A stretch of 64,000 bases of DNA from Rhodoferax sp. (GCF_018780565.1 NZ_JADMJN010000004.1:1-64000); one strand, 5' to 3'; counted from the first letter of the stretch, positions 11,590 through 19,983 are shown. Numbers and translations are program-made. Notes: a model not told the origin generated them from the letters alone.

Positions 11590-12624
11590 ATGATTCTGGA
11601 CGGTGCTGCCGATAAATCGATCGCCCTGGCCGTTCAAGCCTTGCGCGCCGGTGAGCTGCTGGGCCTGCCGACCGAAACCGTGTACGGCCTGGCCGCCAAC
11701 GCGGACGATGATGCGGCGATTGCCAAAATCTTTGCCGCCAAAGGCCGGCCTTCTGATCACCCCCTGATTGTTCATGTGCACGATGCGGTTGCCGTGGCGC
11801 ACTATGCGCGCGAGGTGCCGGATTTTGCGCACAAGCTGATGCAAGCTTTCTGGCCCGGCCCGCTGACCCTGATTCTGCCGCGCCGCGCGGGCGTTGCGGC
11901 AACGGCGGCGGGCGGACAGGATTCAATCGGTCTGCGCTGCCCCTCGCATCCGGTGGCGCAGGCGCTGCTCAAGGCTTGTCTGACGCCGGGTGCGGACCCC
12001 CAGGCACAGCCCGCGGTGTGGGGTATTGCCGCACCCAGTGCCAACAAGTTCGGGCGCGTCAGCCCGACCACTGCCGCGCATGTTCAAAGCGAGTTTGGCG
12101 GCGATCTGCTGATTCTGGACGGTGGCCCGTGTGCCGTGGGCATTGAATCCACCATCATCGACTGCACGCGCGGGGCACCGGTGCTATTGCGCCCCGGCGC
12201 TGTCACGCCGCAGCAGGTGCAGGCCGTGTGCGGCCACAAAGTGCTGTCCAAGGACGAGCTGGAGGCCCCCGCCCCCCGTGCTTCCGGCACGCTCGAATCA
12301 CACTACGCCCCCCATGCCAAGGTGCGGCTGATGGATGCCAAGGCCTTGCAGACGGCGCTGGACCTGCTGGGTGGGGACATCGATGGCGGCAAAGCCGATG
12401 GCCCCGTCATCGCCACCTATTCGCGCGTCATCCTGCAAAGCCGCTCCAGCAAAGTGCTCAGAAGGCGCATGCCCGATGACGCCGCTACCACCGCGCAACA
12501 ACTGTTTGCCGTGTTGCGCGAGTTCGACGCCCAGGGCGTCAAACTGATCTGGATCGAGACACCGCCCGAAGCACCCGAGTGGGACGGTGTGCGCGACCGA
12601 CTGCAAAGAGCGTCGGCTGGCTGA
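11590..12624 (+). CDS. Threonylcarbamoyl-AMP synthase, long Sua5/YwlC type
   Basis: Makes threonylcarbamoyl-AMP from threonine, bicarbonate and ATP for the t6A37 modification of ANN-decoding tRNAs. The 344-residue protein is the two-domain Sua5 form: an N-terminal YrdC-like domain (LPTETVYGLAANADDDAAIAKIFAAKGRP, then SIGLRCPSHP and APSANKFGRVSPTTA) and a C-terminal Sua5 domain after a linker with SGTLESHYAP. The ATG at 11590 is chosen because MILDGAADKSIALAVQALR fits the family. It is 14 bases after purK. A second t6A gene, tsaB, lies at 17000. Confidence 0.94.
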   Translation: MILDGAADKSIALAVQALRAGELLGLPTETVYGLAANADDDAAIAKIFAAKGRPSDHPLIVHVHDAVAVAHYAREVPDFAHKLMQAFWPGPLTLILPRRAGVAATAAGGQDSIGLRCPSHPVAQALLKACLTPGADPQAQPAVWGIAAPSANKFGRVSPTTAAHVQSEFGGDLLILDGGPCAVGIESTIIDCTRGAPVLLRPGAVTPQQVQAVCGHKVLSKDELEAPAPRASGTLESHYAPHAKVRLMDAKALQTALDLLGGDIDGGKADGPVIATYSRVILQSRSSKVLRRRMPDDAATTAQQLFAVLREFDAQGVKLIWIETPPEAPEWDGVRDRLQRASAG

Positions 12625-12676
12625 CACAGCACCAGCGACCAGGGCTGTTCAGCACGGCTGCTCGCTCCAAGCTGGA

Positions 12677-13069
12677 TCAGCTTGTGGCCTTCACCGCCAG
12701 GACTGGACAGTCAACGGACAGGAGCAGTTCTTGTGCAACACTGCCCATAATGAGTTTTCCGACGGGAGAGCGCTTGCGTATTCCAATGACGAGCAGGGAA
12801 ACAGGCAGGGTTGCCACCAGGGTTTCAATTTCCTCAACGGCGCTCTTGCCGCGTCCGTATTGTTTGAATTCTGCGTTCAAACCGGTTTGAGCCAATAGCG
12901 CCTCAATGCGTTCGACGTCCTGGGCAGCGGCCATGGCGTCGTCATCGGCGTTACCGGGGGTCGCGTTGACTACAAGCAGATGCTCATTGCGACGCTTTGC
13001 GATTTCGATGCCCTTCTCCAGCGCGACTTGCCCTTCGGGGCGGGGCGCGTAGGCTACGACGATTGTCAT
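12677..13069 (-). CDS. Universal stress protein, UspA family
   Basis: Single-domain Usp of 130 residues. It begins TIVVAYAPRPEGQVALEKGIE and ends with the nucleotide-binding motif IRKRSPVGKLIMGSVAQELL followed by VDCPVLAVK, so it probably binds ATP. AGGAG lies 7 bases before the ATG. The exact stress role cannot be read from sequence. It is convergent to the Sua5-type gene. Confidence 0.92.
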   Translation of the reverse strand: MTIVVAYAPRPEGQVALEKGIEIAKRRNEHLLVVNATPGNADDDAMAAAQDVERIEALLAQTGLNAEFKQYGRGKSAVEEIETLVATLPVSLLVIGIRKRSPVGKLIMGSVAQELLLSVDCPVLAVKATS

Positions 13070-13385
13070 GAAATTCTCCTGAATTCAGTGGTTATGTGGA
13101 GCATCACGCTCTCTGTGAGGCATGACGCTTGGTCACGTGATTATGCTTTGAGGATTCAGTACCCGCGTTGGCTGATCGACACCCTGTTTTCGGTACAGGC
13201 CTTGTCCAAGGTGTTGCGTCCCAATAACCAGGGTAGCAAACGTTTGCAAAGCTTGGCATGACAGCATCAGAGGCGGGGGATGGCCGTGTCATGGAGTTCC
13301 CAACACGCCACGCTCGGCCATAATCTGATCATTCAAATGGGGTGAAGCTTTAAACCCCATCGCGACTGCCTGTGCAGGCGGTTCA
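13070..13385. other. Gene-free stretch with two inverted repeats
   Basis: No convincing coding frame. It must hold the promoter of the leftward universal stress gene. Two inverted repeats stand out: ATGGGGT (13337-13343) with ACCCCAT (13354-13360), and GCCTG-TG-CAGGC at 13368-13379. Both lie just upstream of the attC-like fold and could end transcription or mark an integration boundary. Confidence 0.5.
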
Positions 13386-13469
13386 GTCCAACATGGTTTA
13401 TCAGCCGCGGGAGGTGGTCTTGGTTTCTACGAACATTGCAGCGCGGCGGATAAACGCGAATCGTTAGAC
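13386..13469 (+). other. attC-like recombination site (candidate)
   Basis: An 84-base imperfect inverted repeat with integron attC architecture. The outer core boxes are GTCCAAC (13386-13392, fits RYYYAAC) and GTTAGAC (13463-13469, fits GTTRRRY). The inner arms are GTTTATCAGCCGC (13396-13408) and GCGGCGGATAAAC (13443-13455), 12 of 13 complementary, with about 34 bases in the central loop. Spacers are 3 and 7 bases, less symmetric than in classic attC sites. No integrase gene lies in the window. Confidence 0.5.
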
Positions 13470-13488
13470 ATCACACCAGACCCGCGCC

Positions 13489-14094
13489 GTGCTCTTGCGT
13501 CTCCTCGATCTCTTTGGTGTGGCCGTCTTCGCCATCAGCGGCGCGCTCGCCGGCATAGCTGCGCAACTCGATCTACTGGGCATCCTCGTGCTTGCATCCG
13601 TCACCGCGGTTGGAGGCGGCACGATTCGCGACTTACTCTTGAGTCGACACCCTATCTTCTGGATTGAGGACCCCTGGCCTCTCTTCTCCATCGTCTGTGC
13701 CACCGCGCTGACGCTGCTCTGGGTTCACCTGTTTCCGGTCCCAAGGAGTGCGTTGCTTATCGCCGATGCACTCGGTCTGGCATTGTTTGCGATGTCAGGC
13801 GCCCGGATCGCCGAAAGCACCGGGTGTCGCACACTTGTGGTCATTCTCATGGGCACGCTCACGGGCGCTGGCGGCGGGGTGGTCCGCGATTTGCTGTCGG
13901 CGAGGGTCCCATTGATCCTTCGCCAAGACATCTATGCATCGGCAGCCATCGCTGGGGTCGCAATCTACTTGCTCATGCGAGCAACCAAGGCGCCCGCTGC
14001 GTTCGCCCTGGCCGTGGGCTTCGTCACCGTGGCGGGCACGCGGCTGGCGGCGATAGCCTTCGACCTTCGGCTTCCTACGTTTGTGCTGCCGTAG
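13489..14094 (+). CDS. TRIC-type (UPF0126) membrane channel protein
   Basis: A 201-residue membrane protein of the bacterial TRIC family (YadS/YicG group). It has seven predicted membrane segments built from an internal duplication: AVGGGTIRDLLL in the first half and GAGGGVVRDLL in the second. Characterised members are trimeric K+ channels; glycine transport has also been proposed. The start is GTG at 13489, since no ATG lies between it and the upstream in-frame stop, and no Shine-Dalgarno is evident. Codon use (many CTC, plus TTA, CTA, CGA) differs from the CTG-dominated neighbours. The gene starts 20 bases after the attC-like core, as in a gene cassette. Confidence 0.88.
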   Translation: MLLRLLDLFGVAVFAISGALAGIAAQLDLLGILVLASVTAVGGGTIRDLLLSRHPIFWIEDPWPLFSIVCATALTLLWVHLFPVPRSALLIADALGLALFAMSGARIAESTGCRTLVVILMGTLTGAGGGVVRDLLSARVPLILRQDIYASAAIAGVAIYLLMRATKAPAAFALAVGFVTVAGTRLAAIAFDLRLPTFVLP

Positions 14095-14165
14095 CGGGTC
14101 GAGCTAGCTAAACTCGCCAAAGCGCTCGGCACCCCCAATTTGCGGTGGCCCGCTATGACGTAGCA

Positions 14166-14195
14166 TCACTTCACTTCACTTCACTTCACTTCACT
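14166..14195. repeat. Pentanucleotide tandem repeat (TCACT)6
   Basis: Six perfect copies of TCACT between the convergent TRIC and SemiSWEET genes. It lies outside any accepted coding frame. Repeats of this kind change length by polymerase slippage. Confidence 0.9.
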
Positions 14196-14216
14196 TCGCA
14201 GCGCGGCGAAGGTCAG

Positions 14217-14471
14217 CTACCGAAACCGCAGCTTCATCACCAGAATGCCTGCCGCCAGGCCGAGCGTGATCACGTTGGCAATCACGATGGGCCAGGCCTG
14301 CAGCAAGACGCCATATCCCAGCCAGCAGGCCACCCCCACCGTGAACACGCTGTACATGCCCAGCGAGATGCCGCGCACATCGCGGGTGCGAAAGGTGTGC
14401 CAGGCTTGCGGCACAAAGCTGGCGGTGGTCAGGACGGCGGCGATGTAACCAAGAATTTCAGACAGGGGCAT
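14217..14471 (-). CDS. SemiSWEET-family (PQ-loop) small transporter
   Basis: An 84-residue protein with three predicted membrane segments, the size of bacterial SemiSWEETs, which dimerise to form a sugar channel. The PQ motif lies in ASFVPQAWHTFRTRD, followed by GISLGMYSVFTVGVACWLGYG and a third helix NVITLGLAAGILVM. The substrate is likely a sugar by family, but is unproved here. It follows dacB on the same strand by 24 bases, so the two may be co-transcribed. Confidence 0.92.
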   Translation of the reverse strand: MPLSEILGYIAAVLTTASFVPQAWHTFRTRDVRGISLGMYSVFTVGVACWLGYGVLLQAWPIVIANVITLGLAAGILVMKLRFR

Positions 14472-14495
14472 GGTAGAGATTGCGGGGGGGCGCGC

Positions 14496-15935
14496 TCAGT
14501 TATCGTTGCTGGTCCAGTCCAGCAGGGCTTCAATGGCGGGTCGGGCGGCCAGGGCTGCGGCGTGGTTGACGATGGCCACCAGCACGTAGCGCTTGCCGCT
14601 GGCGCCGTCCACATAGCCCGCCACGGCGCTTACGTCGCGCAGGCTGCCGGTCTTCAGGTGGGCGCTGCCCACAGACTTGGCACGGCTGCGTTTGAGCGTG
14701 CCATCCACTCCGGTGATGGGCAGGGAGGACATGAGTTCGGACATCCAGGGTGAGCGGTAGGCATGTTGCAGCAAACGCGCCAGAGCCTGAGCGCTGATGC
14801 GCTCGCTGCGCGACAGGCCGGAGCCGTTGTCCATGACCGGTGCATCGTCCGAGCCCATGCGCTCCTTCCACCAGCGGCGCAGCACTTCACGCGAGGCCGT
14901 TTGCGTGGCGGCGCCGCTGGTCGGGCTGCCGTTCTGGCCTCGCGGTGCCAGGCTGAGCGTGAGGAACAGTTGCTGTGCCATCACGTTGTTGCTGAACTTG
15001 TTGATGTCGCGGATCACCTCGGCGAGCACGGGCGAAGTCTGTTCCAGCGTGGGTTTCAGAGTCACGCCAGCAGGCGTTGGCACGCGCCCTTCGCGCACTG
15101 TGCCGGTGAGCTTGCCGCCCATCTCGTGCCACAGCCCTTCCACGGCGCGCACGTTGTAGCTCTTGGGGTCGGCGTAGGCCACGGGCCAGACCTTTTCGGC
15201 GCAACTGGCCGGGTAGGCACCGCCAAAGCGGATGCGCGTGGGGTCGGCAAAGTCGGCCTTGAGGGCGCCGCGGTAGTCGCCACATTCAGCATTGGACAAG
15301 GGCACGCTGGTCTGCATCTGCACCCCCGCCAACGGTGGCTCGTAATGCACCTGCGCGGTCTTGACGGTGGGGTCTGGCACAAAGGTCATGACCACCGATT
15401 TGAAGTTGAGCAGCAGCGCATCGGGCGCGGCGTTGTAGGGGCGCAGTGGTTCGCCGTCAAAGCTGGCCGGGTCAAGCTCGATGGTCTCAAAGGCACTGCG
15501 GTCCAGCACGATGTCGCCGGCAATTTTGTTGATACCCAGGCCCTGTACCCGGCGCAGCAGCAGCCACAGGCGCTCCAGCACCAGCTTGGGGTCGCCCTGG
15601 CCCTTGATGTAGAGGTTGCCAAACAAGGTGCCGTCGCGCACCGCGCCTTCCACAAACACCGGCGTGCTCCAGGTGAAGGCGGGGCCCAGCAGATCGAGCG
15701 CTGCATAAGTGGTCACCAACTTCATGACGGAGGCGGGATTCACCGCCACACCGGCGCGGTGACTCAGGCGCGGGGGCGACTTGCCCTCGGCGTCGACCAC
15801 CAGCAGCGTGACGGCATCGCGCGGGACCTTGGCGCGGGCCAGGGCCGCATCCACTTCAGGGGGCAGGATTTGAGCGAACGCCTGGCTGCACAGCAGGGCA
15901 GACAGACACAGCAGCAGGCGTTGCGGTAAAGACAT
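14496..15935 (-). CDS. dacB: D-alanyl-D-alanine carboxypeptidase/endopeptidase, PBP4 type
   Basis: Periplasmic class C penicillin-binding protein that trims peptidoglycan stem peptides and cuts cross-links. The 479-residue protein starts MSLPQRLLLCLSALLCSQAFAQ, a signal peptide cleaved near AFA-Q. The active-site SxxK is SVMK in NPASVMKLVTTYAAL; DNGSGLSR is in the second motif position and LKTGSL is the KTG box. The ATG at 15935 is preferred over an in-frame ATG 51 bases upstream because it places the signal peptide at the terminus. It is divergent from the EamA gene. Confidence 0.95.
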   Translation of the reverse strand: MSLPQRLLLCLSALLCSQAFAQILPPEVDAALARAKVPRDAVTLLVVDAEGKSPPRLSHRAGVAVNPASVMKLVTTYAALDLLGPAFTWSTPVFVEGAVRDGTLFGNLYIKGQGDPKLVLERLWLLLRRVQGLGINKIAGDIVLDRSAFETIELDPASFDGEPLRPYNAAPDALLLNFKSVVMTFVPDPTVKTAQVHYEPPLAGVQMQTSVPLSNAECGDYRGALKADFADPTRIRFGGAYPASCAEKVWPVAYADPKSYNVRAVEGLWHEMGGKLTGTVREGRVPTPAGVTLKPTLEQTSPVLAEVIRDINKFSNNVMAQQLFLTLSLAPRGQNGSPTSGAATQTASREVLRRWWKERMGSDDAPVMDNGSGLSRSERISAQALARLLQHAYRSPWMSELMSSLPITGVDGTLKRSRAKSVGSAHLKTGSLRDVSAVAGYVDGASGKRYVLVAIVNHAAALAARPAIEALLDWTSNDN

Positions 15936-15968
15936 GCCCTGATTATCCCGAGTCCTGTGGGGGCCACG

Positions 15969-15980
15969 GATAATGGAGGC
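15969..15980 (+). promoter_or_regulatory. -10-like GATAAT adjoining an ATG
   Basis: GATAAT at 15969-15974 ends 6 bases before the ATG at 15981, so the predicted transcript would begin at or next to the start codon. GGAGG is only one base from the ATG, too close to act as a Shine-Dalgarno sequence. No good -35 box is visible. Confidence 0.4.
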
Positions 15981-17003
15981 ATGCATTCATCCCAAAGCCA
16001 TTCTTCAAGGGGGTTTTCACCCCGCACGATTGGCCTTGCCGCCGCCTTGGTCACGGTGCTGATCTGGACCGCCTTTATCGTCATTGCCCGCGCCTCGGCG
16101 GATCCCGCGCGGGGCGGCACCCTCACGCCCTTTGACATTGCCTTCTGCCGCATCGTGGGCGCCAGCCTGATTCTGCTGCCCTGGGGCTGGTGGCTGGTGC
16201 GCCGCGACCGGATGGCGGGCACCGGGCATTCTTCGCTGTTCGGACTCTCACCCTTGTCCTTGCGCGTGACCGCCACCGTGGGACTGTTTGGCGGCTTGCT
16301 GTATGCCGTGCTGGCCTATAGCGGCTTTGTGTTTGCCCCGGCGGCGCACGCCTCGGTGCTGATGCCCGGCAGCCTGCCGCTGTGGACCGCGCTGCTGGCG
16401 GTGCTGGTCTTGCGTGACCGCATCACACCGCTGCGTGCCCTGGGTTTGGGCCTGATCGTGCTGGGCGATCTGCTGGTGGGCGGCGCCAGTCTGTTGCATG
16501 CCTTTGACGGCGGCGAGGTCTGGAAGGGCGACCTGCTGTTCATGGTGGCGGCCCTGTGCTGGTCTACCTACAGCGTGCTGGCGCGCCGCCATGCGCTGGA
16601 TGCAGTGCGCGCCACCATCGCCATCACCGCCTTTGCCTTTGTGATTTATGTGCCGATTTACCTGGCACTGGTGCTGGGGCAGGTGGCACCCGGCCATGTA
16701 TTCACAGCGCCGTGGCGCGAGGTGCTGTTCCAGGCGCTGTTCCAGGGCTGGGGTTCGGTGGTGATCTCCGGCATCACCTTCACCAAGATGATCCAGCACT
16801 TCGGCCCGGTGCGCTCCACCATGATCACGGCGCTGGTGCCGGGTTTGTCGGCCCTGGGCGCGGTGGTGTTCCTGGGTGAACCCTTGTTTTGGAACCTGTC
16901 TGCAGGTCTTGCGCTGGTGACCCTGGGCATTCTGTTTGGGGTTCGTGCGGCCGCGCCGGTGGCCATTGCAAAAGAAGCTGTTCGCGCCGGGGTGCGGCCA
17001 TGA
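15981..17003 (+). CDS. EamA/DMT-family transporter
   Basis: Inner-membrane transporter of 340 residues with about ten hydrophobic segments in two EamA repeats. It contains IGLAAALVTVLIWTAFIVIAR, SVLMPGSLPLWTALLAVLVLRDRI (end of repeat one) and SLVPGLSALG-like residues with GEPLFWN in repeat two. The substrate is unknown; family members export metabolites or amino acids. A GTG 24 bases upstream is an alternative start. It ends in an ATGA overlap with tsaB, so the three genes up to rimI are probably one transcript. Confidence 0.9.
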   Translation: MHSSQSHSSRGFSPRTIGLAAALVTVLIWTAFIVIARASADPARGGTLTPFDIAFCRIVGASLILLPWGWWLVRRDRMAGTGHSSLFGLSPLSLRVTATVGLFGGLLYAVLAYSGFVFAPAAHASVLMPGSLPLWTALLAVLVLRDRITPLRALGLGLIVLGDLLVGGASLLHAFDGGEVWKGDLLFMVAALCWSTYSVLARRHALDAVRATIAITAFAFVIYVPIYLALVLGQVAPGHVFTAPWREVLFQALFQGWGSVVISGITFTKMIQHFGPVRSTMITALVPGLSALGAVVFLGEPLFWNLSAGLALVTLGILFGVRAAAPVAIAKEAVRAGVRP

Positions 17004-17713
17004 ACCTGCTCGCCCTGGACACCAGTACCGAAAAAATGTCCCTCGCGGTGCAGCGCTCGGACTCTGGTGGCCACACGTCGGAGCTTTGGCAGCACAGCGC
17101 TGAAGGTGGTGCGCAGACCTCGGCCCACTTGATTCCCGCTATCCAAAGCCTGATGGCGCAAGCCGGGCTGGCTTTCTCGCAGCTCGATGCCATTGTGTTT
17201 GGCAGCGGTCCGGGCTCGTTCACGGGTCTGCGCACGGCTTGCTCGGTGGCGCAGGGGCTGGCTTTGGGGGCGAACGTCAAAGTACTGCCGATGGACACCC
17301 TGCTGGCCGTGGCCGAGGAGGCGCGCAACCAGCAAGCACCAGAATTGGCGCACTTTCAGGTGCAGGCCCTGCTAGATGCCCGGATGGACGAGATGTACGC
17401 AGCACGCTATGTTTTTAGTAGCGGTTTGTGGTCGCAAACCGGGGGCCACAGGCTGATTCGTCCTGAAAATCTGGACGGCGATGCGAGCTGGACGCTGGCC
17501 GGCAATGTGTTCGTCAACTACGGTGCCCGTTTGCCCTGTGCCGACGCGCCCCGGGTGGAAGTTCTGCCCACGGCCAGCGCCATGTTGCGTCTGGCGCCGG
17601 CCCTGCTGGCGGCTGGCGCGGCGCTGCCCGCCGACCAGGCCCTGCCGCTCTACATCCGCGACAAGGTCGCGAAAACCACGCTGGAGCGGGCCGCGGAAAA
17701 GGCGGCTGCATGA
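17000..17713 (+). CDS. tsaB: tRNA threonylcarbamoyladenosine biosynthesis protein TsaB
   Basis: Partner of TsaD and TsaE in moving the threonylcarbamoyl group to A37 of tRNAs. The 237-residue actin-like protein has LLALDTSTEKMSLAV at the N-terminus and the family signature FGSGPGSFTGLRTACSVAQGLALG. Later residues include LLDARMDEMYAARY. Four-base overlaps with the upstream EamA gene and with rimI mark translational coupling. An AT-rich 17-mer of the intragenic repeat type lies at 17406-17422. Confidence 0.95.
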   Translation: MNLLALDTSTEKMSLAVQRSDSGGHTSELWQHSAEGGAQTSAHLIPAIQSLMAQAGLAFSQLDAIVFGSGPGSFTGLRTACSVAQGLALGANVKVLPMDTLLAVAEEARNQQAPELAHFQVQALLDARMDEMYAARYVFSSGLWSQTGGHRLIRPENLDGDASWTLAGNVFVNYGARLPCADAPRVEVLPTASAMLRLAPALLAAGAALPADQALPLYIRDKVAKTTLERAAEKAAA

Positions 17714-18177
17714 GTGCAGTTCTCAAAGCCATGGAAGCCCGCTTTGAGCCCTTGACGGCCCAACACCTGGATGCGGTGATGCGCGTGGAGCAGCAGGCCT
17801 ATGCTCATCCCTGGTCGCACGGCAATTTCATCGACACGCTGGCTTCCGGCTATGAGGCGCAGTTGCTCATGGCCGGTGACACCTTGCTGGGCTACTTTGT
17901 CGCCATGAAGGGCGTGGACGAGGTGCACCTGCTCAACATCACGGTGGCGCCCGACTACCAGCGCCAGGGTTGGGCCCGCGTGATGCTCGATGCGCTGGCG
18001 ATCTGGGCCAAAGGGCAAGGCGCGGCCTGGCTCTGGCTGGAAGTGCGGGTGGGCAATCTGCGCGCCATGGAGGTCTATGAGAGTCAGGGCTTTCGCCGCG
18101 TGGGGCTGCGCAAAAACTACTATCCCGCCGTTCAGGGCCAGCGCGAAGACGCCATCGTCATGAACCTGCGCCTGTGA
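17710..18177 (+). CDS. rimI: GNAT acetyltransferase RimI (ribosomal protein N-terminal)
   Basis: A 155-residue GNAT enzyme that acetylates the N-terminus of ribosomal protein S18 in E. coli. It shows EQQAYAHPWSHGNF, the acetyl-CoA loop VAPDYQRQGWARVML and the C-terminal LEVRVGNLRAMEVYESQGFRRVGLRKNYYP. Adjacency to tsaB is the common bacterial order. It overlaps tsaB by four bases. Confidence 0.95.
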   Translation: MSAVLKAMEARFEPLTAQHLDAVMRVEQQAYAHPWSHGNFIDTLASGYEAQLLMAGDTLLGYFVAMKGVDEVHLLNITVAPDYQRQGWARVMLDALAIWAKGQGAAWLWLEVRVGNLRAMEVYESQGFRRVGLRKNYYPAVQGQREDAIVMNLRL

Positions 18178-18195
18178 GTCTGTGAGAATGTGCCC

Positions 18196-19038
18196 ATGAG
18201 TCTTGACCTGGATGAACGACAGCGCGCCATGTTGCAGGAGATGGGTGTGCACGTGTGGCTGCCCGCAGCGCAAGTGCCCGAGCCGCACAAGGTACAGGCT
18301 GCTCCCGCTGCCGTGCAGGTGCCCCGCGAGGAGGTTCGTAAAGCATCCACGGTTGCTATTGAAAATATAGCTATTGAAGCAATCAACACGAGGGGTACAG
18401 TCCAAAATCATACGGAAACTGGCTTGGTGGAAGGGATCGCCGGGATGGACTGGCCGCAGCTGGCGCAAAGTGTGGCGGCATGCCAGGCCTGCAAGCTGTG
18501 CGTCGGGCGCCGTGCACCGGTATTTGGCGGTGCCACAGCGCCTGCCCGGGCTGACTGGCTGGTGCTGGGCGAGCCGCCGGACGAGGCTGAAGAGCGCGCT
18601 GGAACGCCGTTTGCAGAGCAGGCCGGCCAGCTGCTGGACAACATGCTCAAAGCCTTGGGCGTGAGCCGCACAGCGGGTGGCGCAGACCCGCGCAAGATCG
18701 TCTATGTGAGCAACGTGGTCAAGTGCCGCCCTGCCGTGGTGCGCAACCCCGAGCCACAAGAGCTGGCCGCCTGCGAAAACTATTTGCGCCGTGAAGTGGC
18801 GCTGGTACAACCCAAAATCATTCTGGCGCTGGGGCGTTTTGCCGCCCAGTCCCTGCTGCGCGAAAGCCTGCCGGATGTGGCCGGCATTCCCCTGGGCAAG
18901 CTGCGCGGGCAGGTTTATCGCTACCAGGGCATTCCAGTGGTGGTGAGCTACCACCCGGCGTATCTGTTGCGTACCCAGCAGGACAAGGCCCGCGCCTGGG
19001 TCGATTTGTGCCTGGCGCAGGCGACGATCGGTTCTTGA
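18196..19038 (+). CDS. Family-4 uracil-DNA glycosylase (Fe-S type)
   Basis: Removes uracil from DNA. The 280-residue protein has an N-terminal extension (about 75 residues, poorly conserved and partly AT-rich) and then the family-4 core. Cluster cysteines appear in CQACKLC, NVVKCRP and LAACENYL. AGQLLDNMLKALG and the motif SYHPAYLLR fit well. Motif A is GEPPDEAEER where GEGPG or GEAPG is usual. The ATG at 18196 follows a GAGAAT hexamer by six bases and has no Shine-Dalgarno. The best copy of the intragenic AT-rich repeat lies at 18355-18380 in the linker. Confidence 0.9.
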   Translation: MSLDLDERQRAMLQEMGVHVWLPAAQVPEPHKVQAAPAAVQVPREEVRKASTVAIENIAIEAINTRGTVQNHTETGLVEGIAGMDWPQLAQSVAACQACKLCVGRRAPVFGGATAPARADWLVLGEPPDEAEERAGTPFAEQAGQLLDNMLKALGVSRTAGGADPRKIVYVSNVVKCRPAVVRNPEPQELAACENYLRREVALVQPKIILALGRFAAQSLLRESLPDVAGIPLGKLRGQVYRYQGIPVVVSYHPAYLLRTQQDKARAWVDLCLAQATIGS

Positions 19039-19053
19039 GCCGACGCAGAGGGT

Positions 19054-19935
19054 TCAGGGCTTGTGGGCTGGCAGCAGCACCGAACCAATCGCCAGCACCA
19101 TCAAGGCCACGGCGGTCCAGTCCTGCCAGTGCAGCAATTCACCGAGCCACCAGGCGCCACTGAAGACACCCAGAATCGGTATCAGCATCACGCTGAGCGA
19201 TGAGGCCACCGGCGGCAGGTTGCGCGCCAGGTAAAACCACACCGCGTGCGCAAAGCCGAAAATCAGCACCGCGTTGTAGCCGATGGCGCCCCAGGTGGAC
19301 ACCGAGGGTGTTTTCCATTGGTCGTGTTCGAAGATGACCGACAACAGGGTCATCACGATCGTGGTCATGGCCGTCATCCAGAACGAAATGCTCAGTGTGG
19401 GGACGGTGAGCTTGGTGCGGCGCAGCAGGTGGGTGCCCAGGGCCCAGGTCAAGGCCGCCAGCAGGGCGTACATGACACCCAGCGGCTTGCCTGCCAGGTT
19501 GGTGAGTTCGTGCCACAGCAACAGCACCACGCCCAGCGCCGCCGCCGCCACACCCAGCCAGGCACGGGGGATCAGTTTGTTGCCAAAAATGAAGACGCCC
19601 AGCAGGGCCGAAAAAATCGGCATGCTGTAGCCCAGGATGGCGGCACGTCCGCTGGTCAGTGACTTGACCGCCAGAATGATCAGCGCGTGCCAGACAAACA
19701 TGTTGGTCAGTGCCAGCCAGAACAACTCGCGCCAGTGGGCACGGGGAATGCGAAATGGCACTTTGAGCACCATCAGACCCAGGGCCAGAACCGGCAGACC
19801 CAGCCACATTGACAGCATGCGAAAGGTCAGCGGCGGGTAGTCGGAGACCCCTAGCTTCATGATCGGCCAGTTGATGCCCCACACCAGGGTCAGGAGCACC
19901 AGGCCGATCAGTTGTTGGCGCGAAAGGGTTTGCAT
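19054..19935 (-). CDS. EamA/DMT-family transporter
   Basis: A 293-residue membrane protein with ten predicted helices in two EamA repeats: [20 protein letters not shown] at the start, [23 protein letters not shown], and [13 protein letters not shown] opening repeat two, ending with [18 protein letters not shown]. It is a probable exporter of unknown substrate. It is divergent from pyrF, with only 48 bases between the starts. Confidence 0.9.
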   Translation of the reverse strand: MQTLSRQQLIGLVLLTLVWGINWPIMKLGVSDYPPLTFRMLSMWLGLPVLALGLMVLKVPFRIPRAHWRELFWLALTNMFVWHALIILAVKSLTSGRAAILGYSMPIFSALLGVFIFGNKLIPRAWLGVAAAALGVVLLLWHELTNLAGKPLGVMYALLAALTWALGTHLLRRTKLTVPTLSISFWMTAMTTIVMTLLSVIFEHDQWKTPSVSTWGAIGYNAVLIFGFAHAVWFYLARNLPPVASSLSVMLIPILGVFSGAWWLGELLHWQDWTAVALMVLAIGSVLLPAHKP

Positions 19936-19983
19936 GCGTCTATTGTCAGCGCCTTTTGGGCCCCGGCTTCTTACAATAGGGGC

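Noticed and set aside
13337..13379. Inverted repeats as a second attC site
   Set aside because: They lack RYYYAAC and GTTRRRY core boxes in the right positions; more likely simple hairpins.
14145..14753. 202-codon open frame crossing the TCACT repeat
   Set aside because: It runs antisense through the SemiSWEET gene and the dacB 3' end, and the repeat yields an artificial LHFTS repeat; no homology-like features.
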